Shown in pieces: positions 23,129 through 37,000 of a DNA stretch of 64,000 nucleotides; position 1 is the stretch's first letter; every line of letters starts with the position of its first letter. Location: assembly GCA_904066235.2 (NCBI GenBank), contig CAJFCV020000006.1, forward strand, positions 8,990,001 through 9,054,000, read 5' to 3'. The position numbers and the translations under genes are program-made. Source of the stretch: Bursaphelenchus xylophilus (lineage: Eukaryota; Nematoda; Chromadorea; Rhabditida; Aphelenchoididae). Below the pieces are notes generated by a model. It saw only the letters and a program-made list of their open reading frames with translations. It did no database searches and was not told the origin of the DNA.

Positions 23129-26100
23129 ATGGAGGTGCACCATCTGGCTCATCGTCACATGAATTATGGAAACCCCCATATTTTGGATGGGCTTTATGAG
23201 GACCCCAAATTGAGCATGGTAAACGGGGGACATGCGAACACCTCGCCAAACGAACTGCAAACCAATATCAAGACCGGTAAGGGTGATTAACGATTTGATT
23301 TTTTTGAGGGGAATTTGCTGCTAAATTTTTCTTTTTTTGTTTTTTCAAAATTTCTTAATTTGCAACAGTCGGATTTTCTTCAAATTTGTCAAGCAAAAGC
23401 CGCACTTCTCTTACAGAAAAATAAGCTTGCAATTTTTATTTTTGGGTAATTTTGCAAAGTTTGGGAAATGTTCAGCAATAATCAAAAAAGTTTCTTCAAA
23501 CAAGCCGAAAATTCTGTAAGCATCCAGAAAGATTTTAATCTTCATTTGTGCCAGATTTTGTCAAAATCCAAGTGCCGCATTAAGACCTTTTTTAAGAGTC
23601 AATTTTCTTTGTTCAAATTCAAAATTTCTCTCAAATTCCCTCTCCATTTTTGTTTCATGTAAATCAACCTTCAGTTTCATAACGCCAACTAACTGCTTGT
23701 TTATGTTCTAGAACCGTCCTACTCTTCTTATGGCCAGCACTTTCCAGAGAGCGCCTCGCCCTCCACCTCTTCGCCAGTCCAACTTCACAACTATCCCGAG
23801 GCCTATGATACGAAGCCTTTATTGGCACCCCTTCCCCAATGCACCCTGCCCTCTCCCTCCTTGTCCAATCACATTCCTCCGACCTCATCGCCCAACTCAT
23901 TGGACGGAAAAGGGAGCAAATCGCATGATCGGAAACGACCCTATCCATGCTCCATGTGCTCGAGTCGGTTCGGTTCGAAGATGGAGCTGGAAGAGCACCA
24001 AAACAGCCATACCGGGCAGAAACCGTTCGAATGCGACGTGTGCCAGAGCCGATTCAACAGACGCTCCACACTTTGGAACCACAAAAGGATCCATTCGGAC
24101 GCAAAGCCCTTCTCTTGCACTGTCTGTCATATGACTTTTAAATGGAAGAACTCCCTGAAATGTCACAAGGAAATGCATTTGAGGAAGAACGAAACCAGTG
24201 CCGCCATGGATCATGACATCAAAATGTTGACCTACGCGACGGCGGCCAAAAAGAAGCTGGTAAGAAAGTCGATGGTAAATGACAGCTATTTTTGAACCTT
24301 TTCTTTTTTTCTTTTGTGAGAGGTGCTACAAGTGTCAGATTTGGCTACAATTTTGCATAGTGACTCCTACTAGAATATACATCAATTTTGAAAATTTTAG
24401 CAGTTGCTTTGTAAGCGTAGCCAATATTTTCAACTATTTTTGTGGACCTTAAACTATGCAAAATTCAGGATTACCACTCTTAGGATATTTACTTTCTTAG
24501 TAAGATTAAGATCCCAATAGAAACTTCACTATGATAGAGTAGATTTTCTAGGCTACAAAAAGATTGTTTCTCAACTACAATAGTCTGTATGCTTCTGTAA
24601 TTATGTGGCTTTTTGTACTCTATCCTCAATTTCTCATTGTTTCTTCGCTGTAACGGTGACATTTGCAGGCCGAACAGCATGGTGGCACGTTCAATGCCCC
24701 CCTCCAAACCACCACCAATCCGAATGCGAAGAGAAGAAAGGGCCGAGGGGCCAAGAAGCCGTCCACTTCCCTATTACCGTCCGACCTTCTCCACCACAAA
24801 GACTCCAACATTTCGGTGGATTTGTTGAATCAAATGGACTCCAGCTTGTATCATAATCCCCCGGTCTCGGCGCAGAATCCGCTCGACTTTAATCTCCATT
24901 CTAATAACCTCATAATGCAGGCGATACAGCAACAACAGCAAAGAACCGATGAACAACAACATCATGAACAACAGTTCATGATGAATGGACATCAACAACA
25001 ACAGGCACAGCACAATGATGTGATGGGACAACATCAGCATTCGCTGCAGGAGAATCAGGGCGCTCAGAATCTCTTCAATCCGCAGTTTTTGGACAATCAA
25101 AATGGCCAGCAATTGAGATTGCCGAATTTTTTGAATCCGATGAATGTTTTGGACTTCCAGCAGCAACTGGAGTTGGCTGCCAACAACGAGAGGGGTGGAA
25201 ATCAACTGGTAAGCTTTTATTAAGGTTTTGGGGTACACGTTTGTCCAGTAAGGTTACTTTTATGTGATCTAGGGGCAAAAATTATATTATCCATGACAAA
25301 TTTTGGCAATCTTGTCCCAAAAATCACATTTAATTTGTATTTTCACATTTGGATAAGAATTTCAAGACCTGCAAATTAAATTTCCCTCCTGATTTTGCAT
25401 AACAATCAAGTCTTTCAAGCTTTTTTCCCACCAAAATGCTGTGTAATACCTCAAAATTTCCTCAAATTTTCCTGAACTCTTAACTAATTACCCGTTTTAG
25501 CCTCAGACCGGTTACATGAATGCAGTGGCCGCCGCGACCAGTAACTCGCAAACGGGTTTGGCCGATCAGCTCCAAAACCAGGTCCATCAGAACGCGCCCA
25601 TTGTAAATAATCATCTGGATGGGGTCTTAAACTCGCCGCAGAACTTGTATCAACAACCGGTAAGATAACACAACAAATGTGGACTGTGATTAGACAAAGG
25701 CTTGAGGAAAAATACTTAAGATAATTTGGAGAAAATGTAATTTTGTAGAGAGAAAGACGCCTGATGTCAAGTACAATATAAAAAAGGTCCTAAATTTAGA
25801 CCTAAATATCATCAATGCCGTTTTCGAACTTGTTAAATGCTATAGCAACCTGTTTTCGTCCAAAGGGCAACACTAAATTGTGTATGGTTTTAAAAAAATA
25901 GTTTTTGGCAAAAACTATTGCTACTCCAATCATCTGTAAAAACCCTGATAAGCTGACTTCTTTCCAGATCGATCCCAGCATCCTGCTGAATCAGCAGCAA
26001 ATCCAGAATCCGGTCGACTACATGAACTGTGAATTCGCGTTGAACCCGAACCACATGTATCAGTTCCAATCGTACCATTTGGACCAAAATCAAACTAGTC

Positions 26101-26228
26101 AAGCGCAGAATGTCCCCAGCTCCATTCACTCGGACATAGTCCCACACCATCTCGAGGAATCGGTTCCCAACTTTGCCAATGAGGAATTCCAGAAGTTCGC
26201 GAAAATGCTGCCATTTGACAAGTGGTAG
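23129..26228 (+). CDS. C2H2 zinc-finger protein with Gln-rich C-terminal half, 551 aa
   Basis: Five exons (23129-23276, 23712-24259, 24669-25208, 25501-25659, 25968-26228) join in phase. Residues 1-125 are Ser/Pro-rich. Three C2H2 fingers follow, each C-x2-C-x12-H-x3-H: C129/C132/H145/H149, C157/C160/H173/H177 and C185/C188/H201/H205, with TGQKPF and SDAKPF linkers. After them comes a basic patch (KRRKGRGAKK), likely a nuclear signal or minor-groove contact, and then a long Gln/Asn/His-rich tail (QQQQQRTDEQQHH...) typical of activation domains. It is therefore very likely a nuclear sequence-specific transcription factor. I do not assign an orthologue. The start at 23129 is the first ATG of the exon; upstream exons are possible because an acceptor-like AAAAAG precedes it. 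No AATAAA is close downstream. Confidence 0.85.
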
Positions 26229-26539
26229 AGGCATAGTACTACTAGATTACAATGTGCTCTAGATCGTTTTAGTCTTTAAATTCCTTTTACAATACTTTTA
26301 CCTAGCCTTTTCCCTACTTTTGTTGATTTTTTTACCGATTTTCTCGAGTTCACCTCAATTGTAATATAAAACAATGTCAAATCTTGTTTCTAAATAACTT
26401 TTACTACTGATCAAGCCGTATAATCTGTTTATTGTGCCATAACAAAGTCTAGTATTTTGTAAACACCCAACTTTTATCGTCTCCGTCCACAGTTTTGTCA
26501 TCTTTTTCGAGGTTTTTATTATTTTTAGCTAGTCTAATG

Positions 26540-27606
26540 TACAGGGTGTTCCGAGAATTGTGGAAAAAACTATTCATTAATAACTTTGCGCTCGGTGGTC
26601 CAATCCGAAATTTTTTTGCTGCATTTTATAGAAAAGCCTTGGAGTTTTTCGAATCAAAAAATTTTTTTTTTCTTTTATCGGCGGAGACTTCCGTAATCCG
26701 CCTTGAATTCGGCGGAGTGTTTTTTCCAGAAATGAGGCTGTAGATCGATGTATGTGGAAAGAAAATGAGCGTAAAAAGATCCAGAAGATGCAATATGAGA
26801 TTTATTTCAAATTTTCGTGATTTGGCGGAGACATTTTTTTACTTCGGCGGACGATTTTTCTTCGACTTCGGAGAGTCAAAATTGGCTAAAACAAAAACGT
26901 ATGGTTTCCTAGGTGGCATGGCGCTTAAATAAGACTTATTACGTCCTCGGCTGACTGGCAGATGAAAAAACGGAAATTCGGCGGAGAAATCGGCGTAGAA
27001 AAAATGAACCCATTTAAGAAATTATGATGAGAAAACTAAAATTCTAGGTCTTATACGGCCCTGATCAACCAAAAAACATGATTCTTCTTATTCGCGGATG
27101 CTCGGCGGATAATTTTCATAATTACATAAATGCGTTAATTTTTTTCTCCGCCGATTTCTCCGCCAAATTGCCTTTTTTTTCATCTGCCAGTCAGCCGAGG
27201 ACGTAATAAGTCTTATTTAAGCGCCATGCCACCAAGGAAACCATACGTTTTTGTTTTAGCCAATTTTGACTCTCCGAAGTCGAAGAAAAATCGTCCGCCG
27301 AAGTAAAAAAATGTCTCCGCCAAATCACGAAAACTTGAAATAAATCTCATATTGCATCCTCTGGATCTTTTTCCGCTCATTTTCTTTCCACATACATCGA
27401 TCTACAGCCTCATTTCTGGAAAAAACACTCCGCCGAATTCAAGGCGGATTACGGAAGTCTCCGCCGATAAAAGAAAAAAAATTTTTTTTTGATTCGAAAA
27501 ACTCCAAGGCTTTTCTATAAAATGCAACAAAAAATTTTCGGATTGGACCACCGAGCGCAAAGTTATTAATGAATAGTTTTTTCCACAATTCTCGGAACAC
27601 CCTGTA
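26540..27606. mobile_element. TA-flanked fold-back element, 1067 bp, arms of about 465 bp
   Basis: The element starts TACAGGGTGTTCCGAGAATT at 26540 and ends with its reverse complement at 27606. The two arms match almost base for base for about 460 bp, including GCTGTAGATCGATGTATGTG and GACTTATTACGTCCTCGGCT blocks, and enclose roughly 130 bp of unique loop (about 27005-27140). TA at both ends and the CAGGGTGTTCC terminus fit a Tc1/mariner-type non-autonomous element. CGGCGGA blocks recur through the arms. It lies about 300 bp past the zinc-finger stop codon. Confidence 0.9.
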
Positions 27607-27919
27607 CTTTCCTTTCAATTTTCTATCATTTCCAATGTTCGTACAGTGTGATGTCGTCTCTTGATCACAAACTCAAATGATCTGAAGATTCTTTATCTTC
27701 CCTTTTGTTATTTTAATCTCCTCAAGTCCTGATATATCATGTTTTTTTTAATTTCTTCCATATTTTATACCCTTATTGTTATGTATCCCTGTGGTTTTCT
27801 AGCATTCTAAGCTCAGATTTTAATGGAAAATAGAATATCGAATCACTGTTGATATTTCCTTGGAGTAATTGTTATCTTACGGTTTCTAATCGCATAATAA
27901 AGTTTTCGTCTCTCTATGA

Positions 27920-28085
27920 TATTCAATTTGATGGGGACTAATTTGTGTTATAACCCTCCAGTATCGGCGCAGAATCCGCTCAATTTTAATCTCCATTCCA
28001 AGAGCCTCATAACGCAAGCGATTCAGCAGCTACAGCAAAGAACTGAAAAACAACAATATCATGGACAACAGTTCATTTTAAAGTC
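27920..28085 (+). pseudogene. Decayed partial copy of the zinc-finger gene's third exon
   Basis: About 150 bp closely match 24826-24985 of exon 3. The translation keeps NPPVSAQNPLNFNLHS and QQLQQRTEKQQ, against NPPVSAQNPLDFNLHS and QQQQQRTDEQQ in the intact gene. There is no finger region, splice site or start, so it is a fragment. It lies on the far side of the fold-back element, in the same orientation as the parent gene. Confidence 0.8.
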
Positions 28086-28089
28086 ATCA

Positions 28090-31000
28090 GCACTAGCAAG
28101 AGTAACGTAATAACTCGGTAGCAGTGCATGCATGTTAAAGGGGAAACAAGTGTCAAAGCCTCCGATGGCTGCCAACTGCAATTCAGACATGTTGTTGCAA
28201 CTAAATTTTCTATCAAGTTCAAAGTTTGCACAAGAGATCTTATGTACATATATAGTCATTTTTTTCCTTGTGTTATCATCTCTTCCATTTTATCATGGCA
28301 GATGATTTGAATTTTTATCTCTGGGACTGTCGTTTCTGTCTCTCCTCATTTCCCATGGTCTCTTGTTTGCAGTGACCTCTAAAATAACTTTATTATTGCC
28401 CGTTCACGGCATCCCTGCTTCTCCAAATGTATCAAATTCCAGATGATTCTGTTATGGCACCACGCTTCCTTGCTATATTCAGCGCCAGTTTGTGGCTCCC
28501 AAAAAAAGATTTCTAATCAAATTCCTGAAGTGCCAAGGAAGTCGGCCGGAGAAGACGTGTCCATTGCCTGAGGCTACAAAAACTTTGTTGCATTCTGTTC
28601 CGAGAAAAATGCAAATTCCGGCTTAAAGATTACGAACGAAGACACGTGAAACTTTTCACGTCTTCTGGGAAGTGCCTTGCAAATTATGAATTTTTTTGTT
28701 ATGTTTTTTTATTCTTCAGACCATTTGAATCAACCATTTACATAATCAAGAATTTAAGGGAGCAGAAGGTCACAAGTGAGAGAAAAAAGATTTGAGGGAA
28801 AAGCGAGGATCAGGGGGTTGAGAAAGGAAACAAAGTTATTCAAAGGGTTAGCTAAAACTGGCCTTAATTTACTAATTTTCTAGCAAGTTCATTGTCACAA
28901 TTTACTGCAAGCTTTGCATGTTATAGGCCACAATTAATCCTGAAATTAGGCCTTGTGATTGCTACGAAGCTGGACTGTATTTTTTACCTAGACACTGCAC
29001 AAAACATTAGTAATTGAATCTGAAAATAAACCTTCTAAACCATTAGATTCCCGGAGCCACAGAAATCGCCGGGGTCATTTTCTGAATTTAGGCTTTTGTT
29101 TATTTCAAACACTTGCAGCTTGCCTCGTATTTTACCAATCTTCCCTGTTGAATGCCCTCTCAATTCTTTATAATTCTCTCTGCACCCTTTCTGTAAGTAT
29201 AATTCTTCCGTTCAATCTATTACATAAAAATGCAAACCCCAACGAAAAGTTTAGTTCAACAAACTCTGAACTGCTGGATTATGCACCCGCACAGAAGCGT
29301 GAACTCTTTTTATGTAAACCATAATATGATAATTCGCATTAAACAATGAAATTTGACATTTCATCCGTGCATTCGATTATTCTGTTGTTATGGCTATCGA
29401 ATATTGGGAAGAGATAAAAAATTTTATGCATATTTTTGCAAAATATTTTATTTTTCGTTCACTACGTAACAAGTCTTTTTATTTTATTGTAAAATACGGC
29501 ACTTGTTTTGCTGAAAAAAACTAAAAATTATTTAAATATCCAAGCGTTTTGAATAATGTTCGTCACAAAAATTTGAATGTCCAGTAATTGCCCGTGAATA
29601 AGCGGGAAAATTAGAGTAGGTGTAAAAAAATGTATCGTCTGATTGTAATTAGATCAGTTGTGATGAATATGTGACATAATATATCTTTCGTGAAAAAATA
29701 TGTCTTGAATATATCTTCGAGGGTGGAGAAAATTAAAAAAGTAACATCAATCATCACTTCTTTCATGAAACTGTGGCCTGTCAATGGAAGATATATTGGA
29801 ATGTCGGACAATTTCAAGCAGGTTTTTTATAGATTGTCGGGCTCAACTCAAGGGAGGAAGCAGACAAATAATGAGCATGTTTGTCGGTTAAACACGTCAT
29901 ATATTTTTATAGGTTTAAAGTGCGTCAAATGGATTTTTGCATGGCCCAAGTAGAACCTAACGGTTGTAGGGAAAGATATTACTCGTCCGGTTCCTAATGT
30001 TACTGGAATAAATTCAGGAAAGCGAAAACGTTTTGGGCAAAGTTACGTTCTAATTTAGCGCTTTATCCTGATTTTAAAGATGGTTGAATCTCTCGACTTC
30101 CGCTGCAAATCACAAGCTAGATTTTTATTGATTTACTTGTGGCTAATTTACAAACTTTTCTGTCGCTCAACACATACAGTTCGGACAATTTTGTCGCTGA
30201 CGTCTCGCGCAAAAATTGGAGTTCAAGACTTCGAAAATTCTGGGCCGCTGATAGGTGTCCAAGAAATGAAAAAAAAACTAAAATTAATACTTTCATCGAG
30301 TGACCTTAAGAAAATGTGCATGTGCAAATCGCAGCGATAGCCCCGGAAATCAGAGAAAAAAGCGTAGTACAAATTCTACCGACTTTATGTTCACATTGTA
30401 CGCAAAATCTAGGAGAATCTGAGTGCTCCACTTGATATACTCCCATTGCTTTTTCATAATATATGCTGATCATCTCGGTGCATGATTTTCGATAAAAGCA
30501 CGTCCTATTCGTACTTCCATTTTGTATCGCTGAGTTCTGAACCTACCAGTTTGCATGAAATGCATTCACCGTGAAATTTGCCATTTTCCGATCGTTTACT
30601 TTCATAGTTTATAATTTTTTTTATTTCCGTCGCCTACGTAACATTCTGTTTTTGGAATCCCTACTCAACATTATTATTAGCATACAACTTGTCTTCCACG
30701 GGATTTTCCTGTAATGATTGCGAAAAAAGGTTAAAATTAGCTTTGTTTGGTTAGCCCCAGAAATCATTGCATGTAGACGCGCAATATATATAAATAATGA
30801 GCAGTAAATAGGATTTTGTAATAGTTGTAGGATCGTAGACTAATATTTAATCGCTCATTGGCTATTCCCTTGTATTTTTTGTATTTTGGACAGTAAATCA
30901 GCGTGCAAAGGAGTGCACGAGATTTTTTATTTTGACTACTAGTTAAAAATTAGACATTTACGACGATAAAGAAGTAATTTCAGACGGTGATTTGAATAGA

Positions 31001-34000
31001 ACACGCAAGAATTTACGTTTTCAAGCTGTTTGGACTATTACAAACTACGAATTTCAGGAATTCTTTTGAATTTTCGCGTGAAATACGTAATAAAATTTGG
31101 TTTTTTCTAATATTATTTATAATAAATGAGCCAACAGAGGTGGCACTTGAAGTGCACGGCCCAGACTTTAATAAAACGTTTAATAAAACATAAATTAGCT
31201 TTTTTAAAGACTAGTAATATCTTCATAAAGTGCATAGACTTTTTTGACGCTCGACAAAAAACAATTTTGCAGAGTGTATTTCATCTTTTGCACTGTATAT
31301 CACAGGCCGTTTTTTAACTGTGTCACTTTTCTGAAGCTATTTTGCGCGATGAGGAAAAAAGTACAGTGCAAAATGGTGGCCTAGGAATGAGCAGTAGACT
31401 AAACCACAAAATTCAGTATAGCAATACCGGTCTATAACAAAAAATTTAAAAGATCCCATGAGTTAATTGAACGTCCATACGAACCCCAACGAAACCCTTC
31501 AATAAAAAATATTTGTTTTTGGTTCGTTCTACATATTAGTTGTACAGATCTGACTGTAGACGTATGCATGTGTTTTGTATTCTCCATATGTATACAGTGA
31601 TCTATGTAATTAAAGAGAGCCCAAAAAAGACGCTTTAAAAGTCGCTTCTTGAAAAGTATTTCTTTCAACAAACAAGCGATGAACTACGTTATTTCACAAA
31701 TAAATTAATGTTCTGCAAAAAATCCGAGTAATTTTTGCAGCCCAAAATATAGCATTTCTTTTGACCCATAAATCAGATGCACCTCAACGTTCTCTTGCCC
31801 GGAACGTTTTTCGTATAAATGAGCTCTTGTTTCATTCCCGAATCCAATTTGAATTTTGATTCTTCGCTGCAAATTGACGTTATTTCTGGGTTGGAATTCG
31901 AATGCTCATGTTCTTTCAGATTTATTGGGTCAGCACTTTGGTGGGAATTTTACAAAAACGGAACAAGTCCACTTATGGTGACAGGGAATAATATAAAAAA
32001 CAGCTTAGTTTGAAAGCTTTTTTGGGTCCTTATATGCAAACTACAATAATTGAGATTTCTTTTACAAAGAAACAATACGTATTTTACCACTCAAATGAAG
32101 GGAGAAGCTTGATATTTTCTGATTTTTTAAATTGTCATTGGGCCAAAAATCAATTCCCAAAAATTTGGTTTTCTGTTTAACAAATTCATTTCCAATGAGT
32201 GTAACTCAAAACAACAACCGGGTACAATCTTGTGATTATGTTAATTAAATTTTTATTAAAGCACCTAGCATCACTTCCGTGTCATGCGAGACCTTTACGG
32301 CCATACAGAAGTCCATTTTACAATGACTATGATCATTGTTTTATAAGGCGAAAATTATTTATGGAATTTACAGGGATTTTGCTGATTTTCGGAATATGAA
32401 ATTGCCCTCAGGACCTATTTTATTATAATTGAAAATTCCTGCAAATTTCTTTTAAGCAAATTTTACGACATTATGTCTACGAAATTGTGGAGTAGTATTC
32501 GTATATACGATCAAATGTAATTACCAAGCCGTTTTTTGGGCTCATCCCCAAAGTCGCAACACCATTTCCTTACGTAATTTTATTTATTTAGCTGACTTCT
32601 TCTTAACGATACCACAATGCTCCTTGAGACCTTCGAAAAAGTAATGAAAGCCAGTAATGGACTTGCGAGATGACGGGATTAATGGGGTTTCAAATGGGTC
32701 CACTATACCGTAATTAGGTTGAGAAGTACGGTACTGGTATCTCCTTTTTTTAACTCGCAGTTATGAAGCTCTATGTACCAAAAAATAATCTTTATTTGTG
32801 TTTGATTGATAAATTTACGACCAGAAATTATTTTTGTACTTCTCATCTTGTTTTCCGTACTCCTTTGCCCGCAAAGGTTGTTGAATATCCCGACTGGTCA
32901 TGGAAGGCGACATATGAAATTTTCAAAAATTTCTTTGTGGTCTAGTCGGCTCATGTGCCCAAAACTTGCGAAAAATCTGCGAACCGCATCACATTTATCA
33001 TGAATCCAAGATTTATTAAACTTCGGGATTTTACTTTTCGCCAGGACAAATGCACATTATTTTCCCGACAAACTGATATTTCAAAAAATTTTGGTATTTT
33101 CCGTACCTCCGACCGTCACTTTGGCTCAAACCCCGTTTGCATTTCACGGATCCTTCATAATTTCGTTCGTTATATCCATTTTCTGTAGTTTTTTATTATT
33201 TCCGGTCCATTACCTATTACCTTTACTCCCTCTCACTGCATTTTCTACCGCTTGATCTAAATATATATACATGTGCTATATACAACCCCTCTTTTTTTAC
33301 GGCTCGCACTCTGAGGACATGAACCAGCATAATCAACGAGATTCATGGCAAAACATATCCACCTGTTTCGTCTACAGCTTCACTCATTCCTCTTGACCCC
33401 AAAGGTTCTTACATTTCAGAACACTTCCCTCTTTTTATAACGTTCTGAAGTGTTATGTGGAAAGGTTTACCGCCCGTTCTTTTTCGGGAAGTTTTCGGTG
33501 ATGATGATATCCATTTGACATCATGGAATAATTGAAAGTAAACAGGTTCGATTCGATTTAAAGGAGTTATAGTAACACATACGAAGTACGAAAGGGCGTC
33601 AGTGTTACGGGAATGAAATTAGAGATTAGGAGAAATTAGAGGAAAATTGTCTCGGAAGTTATACACCAGCCAGACTTGGACAAAAAATAATACTTGTTAC
33701 AGAAGATCTTCGTTGTACGAAGGCTCATTTGGATCCTAAACTGCGCCTTGAAACTTCTGAAATGCTTCGTTATAAGTATGCTGTTTATAGATTCCACTGT
33801 ATATTATTCAGAGCGAGAAACGGTTAACTGTTTGCCAATTGTCATTTATTAAAAACCCCTCTCCGGTTGCCATAATGCTAAAAATTTTTATGAACAAAAA
33901 CAAAAGAAAGCAAAATGCTGCTTGAAATTTCAAAAATCAAGTTTCCCGTCAAAATTGGCATTGTAAAAGAGCCTCTTCGTGTTGTAAAATACGTCTTCAT

Positions 34001-37000
34001 TTTTCTATCTTGTTGTAAAATACGTCGTATTCAATTTTGAATGTATTAATCGATGCCAGGATGCTAGCAATGATCAGAAAGTACTAATTTTTATAACTTT
34101 ATAAACTTTATGCCATTCTTTCTAAAAATTTGTTCCAAAAACTTGCAAATTTCCAAATATCTTTCACCTGTTTTATTAAACTTGCACGTCCTACGACTTC
34201 CATAAAGTTTAGCAGCTTTTCCGCCCCCCTAAATGCAGAGGATCTTCTACGTATTCGATGAAAAAAGGGGGATGTGAAAAAAGGGATAAGTGTCATCGGC
34301 ATGAGGGGTTTTGTCCCGAGGGAATAAAAACCTTTTCCGAAATTGACTCTTCATCTCGATGCCAAATGGGAAATGCCTGGGGTCCTCGTGGAAGGATGTC
34401 AATTTAACAGTGGATTGGGAAAATAAAAAAAAATTTAAGTGAGAAATGGGGACTAAATTGAAATCAAAAAAAAATGAATAGATTTTTTTGAATTGGCTGA
34501 AAAATGGCCCTACGTCCAAAAAATCTGGAAATTATTTTTACTAACACTGTATTTACTTTCAGATGTTTTATTTTTTACGTGTAATTTTTTGTTGCTTTTT
34601 TCAAAGAAAGCCAATTTAAAAAAAAAATGCAAAACATTTCAAATTCTCATCAATTTTGCATTTTTGCGCGGTCTACTTCATGTTGGGTATGTTTGTCCCA
34701 ATTTATGCGAAAAAACAAATGGCGTCTCCGAAAATTCTGCGAATGTTCATTACTATTATATAACATGTGCGGAATGTTTCAAATTTTTGTTGAAACTTGA
34801 GTAATCAGAAATAGATCCATGGCGGGTGCACCGTCTACGCGAACCTTCGCCATTACAATTTACTCGAGTCAAATTACAAAATAAAAAGAGGGAAGTTGTA
34901 CTGCTTATTACGATCAGCTTACTTCTCCTCCCAATTATTAGTAAATAATACTGTAAAATTTTTCAAATCAATTTTTATTTTTTAGACCGTTCTAGAACAA
35001 TCTGAGATTTTTTAAAGATCGTATTTTCGCTGAATAAAGTCAAACTAAAAATCTCATAAAATTTATTTTGATTAAAAACGCCTCAAATAGCAGTACTAAT
35101 AAGTTTCCAAGATCTTTATTAGTTTCAGACAAAGAAAACGGCCGGTTTTGTCTATTGACGTCTAGTGAATATAGTAAATTAAAATCCAATGAGATTTTTT
35201 CAATTATTGGTTGCTATTTAACTACCTACAATAAAAGGATTATAGTCTAAAGAGGCCTTTCTGCTCTATTTTCGACTTTTCACTAAATTTAATCCAATTT
35301 ACAACTAATTAAAACGTGGTGGGCTTACGCATATAAATAGATACATGTTATAAGGTAAACATTTACCGGAAATTGCCTGCAATTTCTGGAACTCTCCAAT
35401 TTAGTTCTTTGGTATAAGTAACACCTAGAATTCATAACAAATTTGCGTTTAGTATGTTGGACTTGCCCTTGGCCACATTTGCCCAAAGCCTGTTTTTAAA
35501 AAAAAATTTGGGACAGGTGTAAATTTGCATATAAAATGTTACATAGGCGATATATTGGTTCAGGAACTATTTGTGAATTTTGAATATTGACATTAAGGGT
35601 TGTGAGGTGGGAAGGACGCAATAAATAACTAATGTAGTTCGTTGTTCGGAGACCTTGCTGTAATGGAGGACAGATTTTTTCCTTGTAACTGTTTAGCTGT
35701 AGAATTGATATGAGAAGACAGCCGCCGTATTTGACTTTTATATTGTACATAGTAAATATGACGACGATGGAAAAGTCTTATAGGGTTCATAGGGGAGGTG
35801 CTTAGAACTTGTCACAACTCCAGATCCATTTTTTCGACACATACGCGAGATTGCTTGAAGACGCAGCTGGGGTTTGTAGTTTGAAAGTTACGAAAGAACG
35901 TCTTAAACCTCCATGAAATATTGTTATCCTGCCTTATTTCAACCGGACGTGTCTACAAAAATTTACTATAATATTATATTTCAGAGTTGGCAAGTACATA
36001 TGGCCAAAAAGTGTTTATTTCTCTGGCTGCTCTCCGCATTTCGTCCATTCTCTTAATTGTTGGATATCCCGGCCGTTCTTGCAAAACGGGAACTAAAAAT
36101 TTCACGGAGGAATATATGGCCTTGGTGCAACATACGTGCAAAACGTTAAAGAAATCTGAGGATCACACCTTTAACATAGCAGAAAACCAAAAAAAGCTTA
36201 CACATATTTTCTCTTGCTATGTCGTTTTTCTGCACATTCATTTCCCTTAATACACAATAGTCATGATTTTCTTCCATTACCTCTAACTCAGTATACTACT
36301 TTGATATTTGCATGTTTCTCCCTCATGATCTCCCTAGACTCACATGTTCATACACTTTTATATCCCTCAATCATGCTAATGACCCGTTTCCGTCTGCAGC
36401 GAAGGCATTACTGTAAAACCTGACAGGCCGATGACGCTATAATGCAAACAATTGTGAATGTCATTACTTTTCCCTTATCCCCTTGTCAGCAGAAACATTC
36501 AGGAAATAACATGTTACATTCTGAAATGTGTCTGACAATGGTGGGGCATTTCACTTCGGCTTTTACGGTCGCAGGCAATTACGTGAAAAAAATATAAAAA
36601 GGGGGGAGGGAGATTGTGGAATTCTGGAATTTTTTGATTTTATTTATAGCTAGACAAAAACGGGATACCCACGTCAAAAAAGACGTTTTTGTGTTGTGGT
36701 AGACAAAAACAGTAAAGAAAAGTAAATAAATTGAAAATATATTGTTTTTATGACGAAATTTCATTAAAAAATCACTTTCTTCATGAGGGAGCATCTAAAG
36801 GAATTAAGTTTTTCTATTTACGCTGCTTCCGCATAACGCGGTTTCAAACGTTCCAAAAACTAAAAAAAAACTTTAAATTTTTTCGTATTTTGTGGGAGTC
36901 CTTTGCTGCGCAGAAAATGCCTTTTGTCTCATCGTACCTGCAATATATTGTACTTATGCTTCTCCTACAAACATGGGCATTACATTTTTTCCAAGAAAGT

